Source: Priestia filamentosa (lineage in GTDB: Bacteria > Bacillota > Bacilli > Bacillales > Bacillaceae_H). Taken from it: a stretch of DNA of 64,000 bases. Of this stretch, positions 35,039-44,316 are shown one piece after another (the first letter of the stretch is position 1; each line of letters begins with the position of its first letter). Under the pieces are notes generated by a model that saw only the letters and a program-made list of their open reading frames with translations, was not told the DNA's origin and did no database searches. The position numbers were made by a program, and so were the translations under genes. Location: positions 1,216,214 through 1,280,213 of the forward strand of contig NZ_FXAJ01000001.1 of assembly GCF_900177535.1 (NCBI RefSeq), given 5' to 3'.

Positions 35039-35389
35039 ATGAGCGTAAAAACCACTATCGACATGGAGAATGCTGCTCAAATCCTAAAGTTATTATCAGA
35101 CAAGAGAAGACTGTCAATGATGAGATTATTGCAGCACCATGAATGTTGTGTATGTGAATTAGTCGAAATCTATGGAACAAGTCAGCCAGCCATTAGCCAG
35201 CATTTACGAAAACTCCGAGATTCTGGGGTTGTAAAGGAAAGAAGAAAAGGTCAATGGATCTTTTACTCGATTAACAAGGAAAGTGAATATTATGAGTTTG
35301 TTTCTGTAATACTTGATAGATTACCAAGTCAAGATCAGAAGTTAACGGATTTAGAAAATCAAGGGTTGCGCATTAATTGTTGTGAATAG
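35039..35389 (+). CDS. arsR: ArsR/SmtB-family arsenic-responsive repressor 2
   Basis: 116 residues from the ATG at 35039 (AGAAAGGGG 9 bases upstream). Winged helix with ECCVCELVEIYGTSQPAISQHLRKLRDSGVVKERRKGQWIFYSI: CxC in helix 3 plus an extra Cys, and a C-terminal NCCE. Divergent from arsR1 and only distantly similar to it, so the two were probably acquired separately. First gene of the arsR-arsB-arsC operon. Confidence 0.9.
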   Translation: MSVKTTIDMENAAQILKLLSDKRRLSMMRLLQHHECCVCELVEIYGTSQPAISQHLRKLRDSGVVKERRKGQWIFYSINKESEYYEFVSVILDRLPSQDQKLTDLENQGLRINCCE

Positions 35390-35401
35390 GAGGTGTAAAT
35401 A

Positions 35402-36700
35402 TTGATATCGGTTTTATTAGCATCATTGATATTCCTCCTCACATTAGTTTTGGTCATTTGGCAACCTAAAAATCTATCCATTGGTTGGTCGGCCTGTGGA
35501 GGAGCTGTTTTAGCTTTACTTGTAGGCGTTGTTGATTTTCACGACGTTGTAGATGTAACGGGAATCGTATGGAATGCTACTTTAACGTTTATTGCTGTTA
35601 TTATTATTTCTTTAATTTTAGATGAAATTGGATTCTTTGAATGGGCAGCCTTACATATGGCGAGAGCTGCTGGTGGTAATGGTGTTCGAATGTTTGTTTA
35701 TGTTTCTCTTCTTGGAGCTGTAGTGGCTGCATTATTTGCAAACGACGGAGCAGCATTGATTCTAACACCCATTGTATTAGCTATGGTACGAGCATTAAAA
35801 TTTGAAGATCATATGGTCTTTCCTTTTATTATTGCAAGTGGGTTTATTGCTGATACCACGTCATTACCCCTTGTTGTCAGTAACTTAGTCAATATTGTAT
35901 CAGCTGACTTCTTCGGGATTAGTTTCTCTGAGTTTGCTTCACGCATGATTGTACCGGATTTATTTGCTCTGTTCGCTAGCATCATCGTGTTGTACCTCTA
36001 CTTCCGTCGAAATATACCAAAGACGTACAACGTAGCTGATTTACAAAAACCACGTGAGGCCATCAAAGATGAGAAGATGTTCCGACTATCTGGAATTGTG
36101 CTTGTGGTTTTAGTACTAGGCTACTTTATTGGAGAATTCTTTAATATACCGGTTTCTATCATTGCTGGCATTATTTCTATCTTGTTCTTACTAATGGCTA
36201 GAAGAAGCTCAGCTGTGCAAACGAAAAAGGTATTGCAGGGTGCTCCATGGGCTATCGTTTTCTTCTCGATAGGTATGTATGTAGTTGTCTATGGACTACG
36301 AAATGTTGGTTTAACAGAAGTATTAGCGAGTGTGATTCAAGCAACGGCTGATCAGGGATTGTTTGCAGCTACGATGGGTATGGGATTCATTGCAGCTATC
36401 CTATCATCTATTATGAATAACATGCCAACGGTCATGATTGACGCCTTGGCTATTGATGCTACTTCTGCAACAGGGACCATTAAAGAAGCCTTAATTTATG
36501 CGAATGTAATCGGTTCGGATTTAGGGCCGAAAATTACGCCAATTGGTTCTCTAGCAACCCTTTTATGGCTTCATGTTCTTTCTACAAAAGGAGTTAAGAT
36601 TTCTTGGGGAACCTACTTTAAAACGGGCATCATCTTAACCATCCCAACATTGTTTATTACACTCGTTGGTTTATATATTTGGTTACTTATTATTTCATAA
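35402..36700 (+). CDS. arsB: ArsB-type arsenite efflux permease
   Basis: 432 residues with about 12 membrane helices; TTG start, RBS ATAGGAGGTG. Signature segments [42 protein letters not shown] and [23 protein letters not shown] match the ArsB ion-transporter superfamily. It expels arsenite/antimonite using the proton gradient. Placed 12 bases after arsR2 and followed by arsC. Confidence 0.93.
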   Translation: MISVLLASLIFLLTLVLVIWQPKNLSIGWSACGGAVLALLVGVVDFHDVVDVTGIVWNATLTFIAVIIISLILDEIGFFEWAALHMARAAGGNGVRMFVYVSLLGAVVAALFANDGAALILTPIVLAMVRALKFEDHMVFPFIIASGFIADTTSLPLVVSNLVNIVSADFFGISFSEFASRMIVPDLFALFASIIVLYLYFRRNIPKTYNVADLQKPREAIKDEKMFRLSGIVLVVLVLGYFIGEFFNIPVSIIAGIISILFLLMARRSSAVQTKKVLQGAPWAIVFFSIGMYVVVYGLRNVGLTEVLASVIQATADQGLFAATMGMGFIAAILSSIMNNMPTVMIDALAIDATSATGTIKEALIYANVIGSDLGPKITPIGSLATLLWLHVLSTKGVKISWGTYFKTGIILTIPTLFITLVGLYIWLLIIS

Positions 36701-36723
36701 CACATCAAAAGGAGATTTAACAC

Positions 36724-37146
36724 ATGTCTAAAAAAACACTTTATTTCTTATGTACAGGAAACTCTTGTCGTAGCCAAATGGCAGAAGGTTGGGCAAAGAA
36801 ATATTTAGATTCTAATGAATGGAATGTATACAGCGCTGGCATTGAAGCACATGGTCTTAACCCAAATGCGGTTAAAGCAATGAAAGAAGCAGATGTTGAT
36901 ATTTCAAACCAAACCTCTGATATTATTGATCCTGAAATCCTAAATAACGCAGATTTAGTAGTGACTCTATGTGGAGATGCAGCTGATAAATGTCCAATGA
37001 CACCTCCTCATGTAAAACGTGAGCACTGGGGATTTGATGATCCAGCAAAAGCAGAAGGAACAGATGAAGAGAAATGGGCCTTCTTCCAACGTGTACGTGA
37101 TGAAATTGCAGAACGTATTCAACGTTTTGCAGAAACAGGTAAATAA
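36724..37146 (+). CDS. arsC: Thioredoxin-coupled arsenate reductase
   Basis: 140 residues, low-molecular-weight phosphatase fold. The arsenate-binding P-loop [16 protein letters not shown] (Cys10-x5-Arg16) and the redox pair in [15 protein letters not shown] (Cys83, Cys90) are all present, so the enzyme should be active. It reduces arsenate to arsenite for export by ArsB. Strong RBS AAAGGAG. Ends 5 bases before a repeat-type terminator. Confidence 0.95.
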   Translation: MSKKTLYFLCTGNSCRSQMAEGWAKKYLDSNEWNVYSAGIEAHGLNPNAVKAMKEADVDISNQTSDIIDPEILNNADLVVTLCGDAADKCPMTPPHVKREHWGFDDPAKAEGTDEEKWAFFQRVRDEIAERIQRFAETGK

Positions 37147-37150
37147 TTAA

Positions 37151-37215
37151 GAAAAAGCAGCCTAGGTGTTAACGGGCTGCTTTTTTACTTCCTCTAACAA
37201 ATTTTATGTAAACTA
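37151..37215 (+). repeat. Dispersed repeat, copy D (terminator plus 3' block)
   Basis: Stem AAAAAGCAGCC/GGGCTGCTTTTTT, then ACTTCCTCTAACAAATTT and TATGTAAACTAAC. It terminates the ars operon. Confidence 0.7.
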
Positions 37216-37300
37216 ACTTTGGATACAATTAGAATATATACAATAATTAAAACGAGCATGCTTAAGAAACGAGCATGCTCCTTCAACTTACTAAAATTAT

Positions 37301-37870
37301 TTACTTAGCTGAAAGCTCACTCTCAGTAATCCATTTATGATTGGTTACCTTTTCTCCACCTGTAGTTGGGGTATAATCTACTACATAAACAATAGTTTGT
37401 TCAGATGAATCAATGGTGGCCTTTGCCCCCTTCATACCTTCCATATGATCTGCTTGTAGAGTAACTTCAGTGCCTGGTTTTAAGGTCTTATCGCCAGCAT
37501 CCTTAATTTCCCCTTGAACCACCCATTTATGATTTGTAACCTTCTCTCCACCAGTTGTCGGAGTATAAGAAACTGTATAAACTGTGGTATCATAAGCGCC
37601 TACAATTGTCGCTTTTGCCCCTTTCATATCTTTCATATGGTCTGCTTGAATAATGGCTTCACTTCCTACTTTATATTTCGGATTCTTAGCTTCTTTTAAT
37701 CCTTCAGGAAGATTATCTGAACCGGAATGATTCATTTCCGAATGGTCCATCTCGGAGTGATTTGATTCTTTCTTAGTATCTGTCTCATTTCCATTAGAAT
37801 TATTTGCGCATCCACTTAGTCCTATAATAGTGGCTACGCCAAGAATAAAAAGTTGCTTTTTCATTTTCAT
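37301..37870 (-). CDS. ydhK: YdhK-like lipoprotein with two DUF1541 domains
   Basis: 189 residues. Lipoprotein signal (ATIIGLSGCANNSN, Cys about 21), a His/Ser/Glu/Met-rich linker (SEMDHSEMNHSGSD) and two near-identical DUF1541 domains with IIQADHMKDMKGAKATI..TPTTGGEKVTNHKW and LQADHMEGMKGAKATI..TPTTGGEKVTNHKW. The HM/MxH clusters suggest copper or another soft metal, an inference. Start may be the second ATG at 37864, which has better RBS spacing. Stands between the arsenic operon and a two-component system. Confidence 0.87.
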   Translation of the reverse strand: MKMKKQLFILGVATIIGLSGCANNSNGNETDTKKESNHSEMDHSEMNHSGSDNLPEGLKEAKNPKYKVGSEAIIQADHMKDMKGAKATIVGAYDTTVYTVSYTPTTGGEKVTNHKWVVQGEIKDAGDKTLKPGTEVTLQADHMEGMKGAKATIDSSEQTIVYVVDYTPTTGGEKVTNHKWITESELSAK

Positions 37871-38165
37871 CCCTCTTCCCAGTTAACAAAATTTGCTTGT
37901 GAAAAACATAAAAATATACAATAGTAGATGGAATACCAAAATTAGAATTTATAGACTCTTTTTAGCCAATTTCTACTTTGTTATATTGCACTAATTACTT
38001 AAATTAGTAACAAATTACATGCCCCTTTTGGAAATCAATTTTTCACCTATATGTGTAGGATAAATAATACTTATGCAGATTTTGTGCAGTTTTTATGAAT
38101 TTTATGATGGATTGTTTTTAGTTATTATCCTTCGGTTGGAGATAACCATTGAATAACAACTGGTT

Positions 38166-38846
38166 CTATTTGTTGTCAACCCATTTGTAGCCTAGTCCCC
38201 ATACAGTTTGAAGATGCTCATCTACAGGAAATTCTGCTCTCCGTAGTTTATCTCTTACATTACGGACATGAGAATCAATAGTACGACCTTCAATTTCGGT
38301 ATCGTATCCCCATACTAATGTTAGTAAATCTTCCCGACTAAATACCCGATTTGGATATTGCAACAGTAATCCTACTAATTCAAATTCTTTTGGAGTAACT
38401 TGTATGCTTGCATTTTTATATTTTAATAGGTGATGCTCTCGACTCCATAATAATCCTTTGTAGTTAATTTCCTCATTTTCAGTTGAAGCTCTTCTTAGCA
38501 CTGCTCGAATACGAGCAATTAATTCTCCCTCACTAAAAGGTTTGACAATATAATCATCAGCCCCCATATTCAAACCCTTTATTATATCAACGGTTTGATC
38601 ACGTGCAGTTAGCATGATTATGGGAACTTTAGAACTATTCCTAATCTCTCGACATATCTCCCATCCGTCTTTTTCAGGCATCATAATATCTAGCAGCATT
38701 AAATCAGCTTTATTTCCTTCTTCTATATAATTTAATGCTTCCGTTCCAGAATCAAACTTGATACAAGTAAAACCATTTGGAGTAAGATACAGTTCAAGTA
38801 AATCTAACATTCTTAATTCATCATCAACTAACAAAATAATGGGCAT
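38166..38846 (-). CDS. OmpR/PhoB-type response regulator
   Basis: 226 residues from the ATG at 38846 (AAAGG 8 bases upstream). Receiver domain with the phosphorylated Asp in LMLLDIMMPEKDGWE, acidic pair DDE near the start, and Lys in YIVKPFSEGELIARI; winged-helix DNA-binding domain about 130-226 (LTPKEFELV-like VTPKEFELVGLLLQYP, RTIDSHVRNVRDKLR). It follows the sensor kinase gene with a 1-bp gap, kinase first, which is the less common order. Targets unknown; the adjacent lipoprotein gene is a candidate. Confidence 0.93.
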   Translation of the reverse strand: MPIILLVDDELRMLDLLELYLTPNGFTCIKFDSGTEALNYIEEGNKADLMLLDIMMPEKDGWEICREIRNSSKVPIIMLTARDQTVDIIKGLNMGADDYIVKPFSEGELIARIRAVLRRASTENEEINYKGLLWSREHHLLKYKNASIQVTPKEFELVGLLLQYPNRVFSREDLLTLVWGYDTEIEGRTIDSHVRNVRDKLRRAEFPVDEHLQTVWGLGYKWVDNK

Positions 38847-38847
38847 C

Positions 38848-40224
38848 TTAAACATCCTTTCTTAATGAGATTTCAACGGTTGTTCCTTTTCCTACTCCAC
38901 TTTTGATTGCTACTTCTCCTTCATGTGCTTCCACAATTTCTTTTACAATCGACAGTCCTAAACCATACCCTCCACTCTTTCTGGACCGAGATTTCTCCAC
39001 TCTATACAATTTATCAAAGACATAAGGGAGATCTGTTGATGGGATTCCTATTCCTTGATCCCTTAAAGTTATTGTCACCTTTGTAGGAAGTTCTCTCGCT
39101 CGTACAGAAATCTGCGTACCACTTTCAGAATACTTTAATGCATTATCTAATAGGTTAAGAATGACTTGTTGGAATCTTACAGGGTCAATATATAATTCGA
39201 TTGCTTGAGGGCAATCAAATTGTAGTTGTATATCCTTTTCTTTTAGAGCTAAATCAAAATGTTGAATGATATTATGTAAATAGGGATATAATTTCACATT
39301 TTGTTTCTGAATTAAAAATGTGTGTTGATCAAGTCTGGCAAGTTGAAATAAATCTTTAACCAATTGGGATAACCTTTGAGCTTCTTCTTGAATGATAGTA
39401 AGGTGGTTATTTCGTTCCTCTTCACTGTTAAATGACCGTTTCGCTACATCAGCATACCCTTTTAAATACATAAGAGGTGTTTGGAGTTCATGGGAGATAC
39501 TGCTCAAAAATTCATTACGTTCTTGTTTTAAACGATGTAGTTCATTAGAAAGTGTCTGAATAGAGGTTCCTAACTGTCCTAATTCGTCTCTTGAATGCGC
39601 ACCTAGTTTTACAGAAAAATCCCCTTGACTAAGCTTTTGAGTGGCCTGTTTCATTCTGATGAGGGGGAGAGTTATAAATTTAGAAAGTGCAAAAACAGTG
39701 ATAATTGAAAACAACACGGAAATGATTCCAACTATATAAAAATGATGTTGAAGCCTAGAAATCATATCTTGTATGTCTTTCGTATTTTTAAACATATATA
39801 CCGTTCCGACATTTTTATCCTTTATTTTAATTGGAGATGCAGTGGCAATATAAGATTTCTCCTTCTGATATTCTTGGATAATTTCTCCTCTGTATCTAAA
39901 AGAATGACCTTTCCATTGTTCTACCGTTTTTCTAGCTCCTTTAACCAAGGGATGAGAGGACCCTATAACTTTTCCAGTTTTATCTGTAATAATGACATCT
40001 GTTTCCGCCTCTGATTCCATCAAAGCAACGTGACTTAGCGTAGGTGAATCATGGTGTTTCTCTAATACTTCACGATGGCTGTTTCCCCTTAGTCTTAAAC
40101 TCTCTAATTCCTCTGAAATTCTGGTGTCTGCCAACCCAGTATACAAATAAAAAAATAAACCAATTTCGATTAATAAAATAAAGGCTAAGAATAATAAGCC
40201 AAGTTTTATTGAGATTCTATTCAT
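38848..40224 (-). CDS. Sensor histidine kinase
   Basis: 458 residues: N-terminal membrane helix (about 8-28), extracytoplasmic sensor domain (about 30-165), second helix (about 167-187), HAMP (188-240), HisKA with SSISHELQTPLMYLKGY, and HATPase_c with N box LLDNALKYSESGTQI, G1 DQGIGIPSTDL and G2 GGYGLGLSIV. Autophosphorylates and passes phosphate to the response regulator encoded immediately downstream. The signal sensed cannot be told from sequence. Confidence 0.93.
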   Translation of the reverse strand: MNRISIKLGLLFLAFILLIEIGLFFYLYTGLADTRISEELESLRLRGNSHREVLEKHHDSPTLSHVALMESEAETDVIITDKTGKVIGSSHPLVKGARKTVEQWKGHSFRYRGEIIQEYQKEKSYIATASPIKIKDKNVGTVYMFKNTKDIQDMISRLQHHFYIVGIISVLFSIITVFALSKFITLPLIRMKQATQKLSQGDFSVKLGAHSRDELGQLGTSIQTLSNELHRLKQERNEFLSSISHELQTPLMYLKGYADVAKRSFNSEEERNNHLTIIQEEAQRLSQLVKDLFQLARLDQHTFLIQKQNVKLYPYLHNIIQHFDLALKEKDIQLQFDCPQAIELYIDPVRFQQVILNLLDNALKYSESGTQISVRARELPTKVTITLRDQGIGIPSTDLPYVFDKLYRVEKSRSRKSGGYGLGLSIVKEIVEAHEGEVAIKSGVGKGTTVEISLRKDV

Positions 40225-40814
40225 GTTTTCACATCCTCCAACCTAGCCTTCGATAAATTTTAGAAAAAATATGTGAAGAAAATGTGCAGATTAGATATTA
40301 ATCCTACACTATTTCTAGACAACTTTCACAACGTATAAATTTATAATAGTAACCATGTTAGATAAATTTTAATGTTAAGAGCCCTTCAATAAAGAAGGGC
40401 TTCTTTTTATTTGATTTCCGATAATCAACATTATGTAAATTGTAACCTTTTTGTAACAATAATGGAAAATACATTAGTATAATGGATATAGGAAACAAAA
40501 AAGAGAGTTAATGTAAAATATGGTTTTAAATATCGTTGATAAAACATTATTTACATTTATTGCAATGCTGATTTGATTATCTAAACTGTATGTTAGCTCT
40601 AAAATACCTGGTGATAATATTGTGACTCTAGGAGTAAATATATAGGTCACCTACTATCAATATATAATTTTTGAAAATCAAAAGTTGTATATTAATAGTA
40701 AATTTTATCGGTTACCTATAGAGGAAGGAGAAAAAGGAAGGATTAAAAAAAGTAACACCTAGTAGTACTTTTTAGACTAAGTTAATATCAGAATACTTGT
40801 GTAGGGGGATTACT
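40225..40814 (+). promoter_or_regulatory. Long intergenic region with repeat copy O and an inverted repeat before the bacteriocin-like gene
   Basis: Holds a terminator GCCCTTC..GAAGGGC at 40377-40410 with repeat-like tail AACATTATGTAAATTG (copy O, to 40441). Nearer the gene, TATAGGTCACC (40641-40651) and GGTTACCTATA (40710-40720) are inverted with one mismatch, 58 bases apart. An RBS-like AGGAAGGAG at 40722-40730 has no following start codon. No gene was found in these 590 bases. Confidence 0.5.
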
Positions 40815-41603
40815 TTGATTAAGAAATCATTACTAAAGAAAGTCACTTTGGTGACTGCATTAACATTAACATTGGGTTCTTTATCTTCTTTAGGTAATTT
40901 AGCAGATAAAGATGTATTAGCAGAAGGGGTTTCAACAGATGGCATTGAGCTAAATAAAAATGTTTTATCTGATGACTTCGACCTTGAAGAATCAGTAGAA
41001 AATATGCCCTCATTAGACCAAATGACTTCAGAGGAAAAGGAATTATTCAATTCAATTGTACAAGAACAGGTTTCCTTAGCTGGATTAGAAAATAAAAAAG
41101 AAGAGGGATTATTTACTGAAGCTATGGTGGACTTCTTTGACAAGAGTTCTGATACATATAATGACTTTGACTTAGCACAATCTGAGTTAGAAGAACAGTT
41201 TGAAGAAAGTAATACTGGAGATTTTAATAACGAGGAAGATCAGGTTGCTGTAAATGAAATTTTAAATCAAACATTTGGAGTGGGAAAAGCAGATGCTGCT
41301 CAAGTTAAAGTTGGTGTAAAATTTGCTGGTGCTGTATTTAATACAGCAATTGGTTTTGCTATAGGTGGTGGAGCCGGAGCTATTCAAGCTTTCATTGTAA
41401 AAAAAGGGAAAAAAGAGGCCCAAAAATTATTTACACGAACTGTAGTCAGTCGCTTGAAAGCATGGGGTGCACCAAAATTAGCTGCAGCTGTAGGTACTAG
41501 TGTTACTATTGCTTTAAACTATGCAGATGTTGGCACTCAAATTGCTAAACAACTTGATAAAAGAGATAAGAGACCTAATAATGGGTGGATAGATCTTTAT
41601 TAA
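40815..41603 (+). CDS. Secreted protein with acidic pro-region and hydrophobic basic C-terminus; bacteriocin precursor candidate
   Basis: 262 residues from the TTG at 40815 (GGGGGAT 8 bases upstream). Signal peptide about 1-36 (MIKKSLLKKVTLVTALTLTL). Residues 37-150 are strongly acidic (for example SELEEQFEESNTGDFNNEED). Residues 157-262 change to a glycine/alanine-rich hydrophobic and basic domain: FAGAVFNTAIGFAIGGGAGA (about 170-189), then KKGKKEAQKLFTR and LAAAVGTSVTIALNYADVGT. The export signal, acidic shield and membrane-active tail resemble the layout of the SdpC or halocin C8 precursors, without sequence similarity I can vouch for. A small membrane protein gene follows at 22 bp, a possible immunity gene. 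No Cys residues, so no disulfide or sactipeptide chemistry. Confidence 0.5.
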   Translation: MIKKSLLKKVTLVTALTLTLGSLSSLGNLADKDVLAEGVSTDGIELNKNVLSDDFDLEESVENMPSLDQMTSEEKELFNSIVQEQVSLAGLENKKEEGLFTEAMVDFFDKSSDTYNDFDLAQSELEEQFEESNTGDFNNEEDQVAVNEILNQTFGVGKADAAQVKVGVKFAGAVFNTAIGFAIGGGAGAIQAFIVKKGKKEAQKLFTRTVVSRLKAWGAPKLAAAVGTSVTIALNYADVGTQIAKQLDKRDKRPNNGWIDLY

Positions 41604-41624
41604 ATTTATTTAAGGGATGATAGA

Positions 41625-41807
41625 TTGATAATGAGAAAACTAAGTAAATATGTGGTTCTATTTCTATGGGTAGTATTGTTTTTATATTTTTACAACATGT
41701 TCATGCCAAAAGGTGTCCTTTATTTTGTGGTAGGAATACCAGTCCTTTTCTTCAGTTCAATCCTTATTTTAAAAATCTTTGGCAAATCAAAAGATGTGAG
41801 GAATTAG
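41625..41807 (+). CDS. Small two-span membrane protein, possible immunity partner
   Basis: 60 residues, TTG start (AAGGGATG upstream), with a second possible start at ATG 41631. Two membrane helices (about 9-26 and 30-50, LYFVVGIPVLFFSSILILKI) and a basic tail (FGKSKDVRN). It follows the secreted bacteriocin-like gene in the same direction at 21 bp. Immunity proteins of Bacillus toxins are often tiny membrane proteins in this position; function is inferred from context only. Confidence 0.55.
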   Translation: MIMRKLSKYVVLFLWVVLFLYFYNMFMPKGVLYFVVGIPVLFFSSILILKIFGKSKDVRN

Positions 41808-41957
41808 TGGAATAAGCAATAAGGAAATTTTAGGATTTAGATGAGTTAGGCTGTCGATTTTATCGACAGCCATTTTTTTATAAATAATGTTTTATAAATA
41901 TGTATGATTTATTAGATTTAGAAAAGGATCTCCATTATATCTTGACGATTAAAATTA

Positions 41958-42063
41958 CGTCCATAAAAAAATATATAAATGAAAAGAAAAAGCACAAACT
42001 CGTTGTTATTGAACTTGTTTGTGTTTTTTTACTTCTTAGAAGATCTATTATGTTAACTAAGAA
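41958..42063 (+). repeat. Dispersed repeat, copy E (full length)
   Basis: Opens CGTCCATAAAAAAATATATA, stem GCACAAACTC/..TTGTTTGTGT with T7, then a second stem TTCTTAG/CTAAGAA around AAGATCTATTATGTTAA. It serves as an end to the bacteriocin-like gene pair. Confidence 0.8.
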
Positions 42064-42080
42064 TGTATATGATACAGTTT

Positions 42081-42143
42081 AAAGGCAGAAAAACAACCAA
42101 TGAGAAGAGATTGTTTTTCTGCCTTTAACAAAGATTTATGTTG
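42081..42143 (+). repeat. Strong terminator with repeat-like tail (copy R)
   Basis: 16-bp perfect stem AAAGGCAGAAAAACAA/TTGTTTTTCTGCCTTT (42081-42126), then AACAAAGATTTATGTTGG. It follows copy E by 18 bases, so two such units stand in tandem. Confidence 0.65.
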
Positions 42144-42586
42144 GATACCTCACAGTATCTTTAGTAGTTTATTCAAACTATGGGATGCTATCCATTTTAT
42201 TTTTGACCTACAGCTTTTGAGTTCAAATTAGATCCCAAGTTCGATAAGGAGTAGCGCCAACTTTTTATCATGTTTCCCACGTTAAGATTGAAATCTTTGA
42301 TAAATAAGGAAACTTCCTAAAACGATCATTTTAGGGAATTTGTGATAAGATTCCTCTGATAATCCAAAATATATATATTTCTGTTCTTTCAACCTATCCT
42401 TAAATCAAATACCCTTTCTACATGGGGATTTACCTTAAAGGGAAATCTTAAAATTTTACTACTATAAAATATCTTAGCGTGGGGTTTACGTCAAAATGTC
42501 GGTGGAACCCCAAGTAGATTTTTAATGAAAATTCACTTTTGTAGCACACTAATATTATGAGAAAAAGGGAAGAAGGTGATGATGTG
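42144..42586. other. Intergenic region before the CDF gene
   Basis: No gene found in about 440 bases. A GGGGTT..AACCCC inverted repeat (42482-42512) lies about 75 bases before the CDF start and may be an operator or leader stem. The remainder is AT-rich without recognisable sites. Confidence 0.4.
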
Positions 42587-43561
42587 ATGAAAGAATTATT
42601 TTTACTATTAAAAAAAGGAAGCAAATCCGCCCTTTTAGCTTCTATTGTTAATGCAGTAATTTCAATCATAAAAGGTATTGCATATGTAATGACGGGGAAT
42701 GTAGCGATGTTTGCCGAAACAATGCATAGCTTGGGGGATATGGCAAACCAATTTTTCGTTTTTATTGGTTCTGCGCTGAGTAAAAAAGCACCAACAAAAC
42801 GTTTTCCAAATGGATTTGGTAGGTTAGTAAATTTAGTATTGTTAGGTGCAGTATTAGTCGTTGGGGTTATGGCATATGAAACAATTATTGAGGGGTACCA
42901 TCATATCTTACATCCAGTAGAATCTAAAGGGTTTATGATTAATGTTATTGTGTTATCCATTGCTGTAATCTTGGAAGCCTTTGTTTTATTCAAAGCAATG
43001 AAAGAAACGTTACATGATGTAGGCATTCATGCACAAGGGTTGGAAATTATCACGAAAAGTCTTGCTAACGTTAATAAAGCTAAGCCAGCAACAAAGCTTG
43101 TTTTTCTGGAAGATTCCGTAGCAACTGGTGGTGGTTTATTAGCCTTAATAGCTGTAGTGATTTCTGAATTCACTTTATTTCATCAGGCAGAAGGAATCGC
43201 TTCTATTATAATAGGACTTTTAATGTTCTTTGTTGTTGGTAAAATTTTTCTCGATAATGCAGCAGGTGTTTTGGGTGAAGCAGATGAAATTATGCAAGAT
43301 AAAATTGGAAGCCTTGTTTTGGAAGATCCAGATGTCAAAGATATACCTGAAATTACTGTTTTAAAAGAGGGAGACGAATTCCACGTTGAAATTAAAATTG
43401 AAGTTGATCCAAAGATATCTTTAGCAACTGCAGATGACATTAAAGATCGGTTAGAGGAAAAAATAATAAAAGAAAAAGGAGTTACAGATGTCATTGTTGA
43501 GTTTGATGAAGATGACAATTTTAGCTCTTGGGATAACAGAAAAAAAAGTAAGGATGATTAA
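42587..43561 (+). CDS. Cation diffusion facilitator (CDF) family transporter
   Basis: 324 residues from the ATG at 42587 (GAAGGTGATG upstream). Six helices with the metal site AETMHSLGDMANQ in helix 2 and EDSVATGGGLLALIAV in helix 5, where the second acid of the usual D-x-x-x-D is not kept, then a C-terminal cytoplasmic domain (about 230-320, EGDEFHVEIKIEVDPK). These export Zn, Co, Fe, Mn or similar ions by proton exchange. The ion is not clear because motif positions differ from well-known ZitB/CzcD. Ends just before repeat copy F. Confidence 0.87.
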   Translation: MKELFLLLKKGSKSALLASIVNAVISIIKGIAYVMTGNVAMFAETMHSLGDMANQFFVFIGSALSKKAPTKRFPNGFGRLVNLVLLGAVLVVGVMAYETIIEGYHHILHPVESKGFMINVIVLSIAVILEAFVLFKAMKETLHDVGIHAQGLEIITKSLANVNKAKPATKLVFLEDSVATGGGLLALIAVVISEFTLFHQAEGIASIIIGLLMFFVVGKIFLDNAAGVLGEADEIMQDKIGSLVLEDPDVKDIPEITVLKEGDEFHVEIKIEVDPKISLATADDIKDRLEEKIIKEKGVTDVIVEFDEDDNFSSWDNRKKSKDD

Positions 43562-43657
43562 GAAAGAAAATTTAAAATTCAAGTCATATCCATCACTTTC
43601 TTTTAATTACCCAGTAATGTTATAAAAAAAGAGCATAAATAGATTCGCAAAGTTAAT

Positions 43658-43758
43658 GTCCGTAAAAGTATACTTATGGGAAAAGAAAAAGCGTAAAATC
43701 CTTGTCAGTCAAGGGTTTTACGCTTTTTTACGTCTGATAAGACCTATTATGTTTATTT
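43658..43758 (+). repeat. Dispersed repeat, copy F (full length)
   Basis: Opens GTCCGTAAAAGTATACTTAT, stem GCGTAAAATCCTTG/CAAGGGTTTTACGC with T6, then ACGTCTGATAAGACCTATTA and TGTTTATTTTAC. The end runs into the convergent HU gene and provides its stop codon. It terminates CDF from one side and HU from the other. Confidence 0.8.
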
Positions 43759-44025
43759 TACAGCTTCTTTCAATTCTTTTCCTGGTTTAAAAGCAGGAAC
43801 TTTTGAAGCAGCAATCTGCATTTCTTCGCCGGTTTGAGGGTTACGTCCTGTTCGTGCCGCACGCTCACGCACTTCAAATGTTCCAAATCCAATCAATTGA
43901 ATTTTCTCTTCCTTTGAAAGAGTGTCAGAAATGGTTTTAAATAATGCATCTACAGCTTTTGCCGCATCCTGCTTTGTTAGTTCTGATTGTGCTGCAACAG
44001 CATTCACTAATTCAGTCTTGTTCAT
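43753..44025 (-). CDS. hup: HU-family nucleoid protein
   Basis: 90 residues from the ATG at 44025 (GATGAGGTG upstream). Matches HBsu closely: [21 protein letters not shown], the core [28 protein letters not shown] containing the DNA-gripping beta arm with RNP, and the end [15 protein letters not shown] dimer bends and compacts DNA. Because Bacillus normally has one essential HBsu elsewhere, this may be an extra copy. Its stop codon lies in repeat copy F. Confidence 0.95.
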   Translation of the reverse strand: MNKTELVNAVAAQSELTKQDAAKAVDALFKTISDTLSKEEKIQLIGFGTFEVRERAARTGRNPQTGEEMQIAASKVPAFKPGKELKEAVK

Positions 44026-44249
44026 ATTGAACACCTCATCCTTTTATTTTGGAATCCTATGTAGAAAGATTACTATAACACAGGTTTGAGATATCTGTCT
44101 CTTAATTAAATTAGATAAACGGAAGCGAAACTCCTTTTTTGTAAGATGTATGTTGGGATTAACTCTATGGGACAGTTAGGTGAGCGATTGTTACATTTGA
44201 ATTACTCTAATGGTGGACAAATAGAGAAAAAATAGGAAAGGAACTCTTA

Positions 44250-44279
44250 TTGATATTATTTCACACACTTTGTTATAAT
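44250..44279 (+). promoter_or_regulatory. SigA-type promoter of the S1-domain gene
   Basis: -35 TTGATA (44250-44255), 18-nt spacer, -10 TATAAT (44274-44279), 38 bases before the ATG. Confidence 0.75.
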
Positions 44280-44316
44280 GAATTGTTTTTAACATTATTG
44301 AGGGGGAACATTTTCC

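Noticed and set aside
41900-42082. 60-codon ORF over repeat copy E
   Set aside because: Most of it is the dispersed repeat itself (Lys/Ile-rich translation of the stem), and it lacks a ribosome binding site.
42144-42586. Second Tn3-type end at the GGGGTT..AACCCC inverted repeat
   Set aside because: It lacks the 38-bp length, the TAAG inner end and any 5-bp duplication; it is just a short dyad.
43183-43518. 111-codon ORF antisense to the CDF gene
   Set aside because: Ser/Thr/Ile-rich translation typical of the reverse strand of an AT-rich gene; no RBS.
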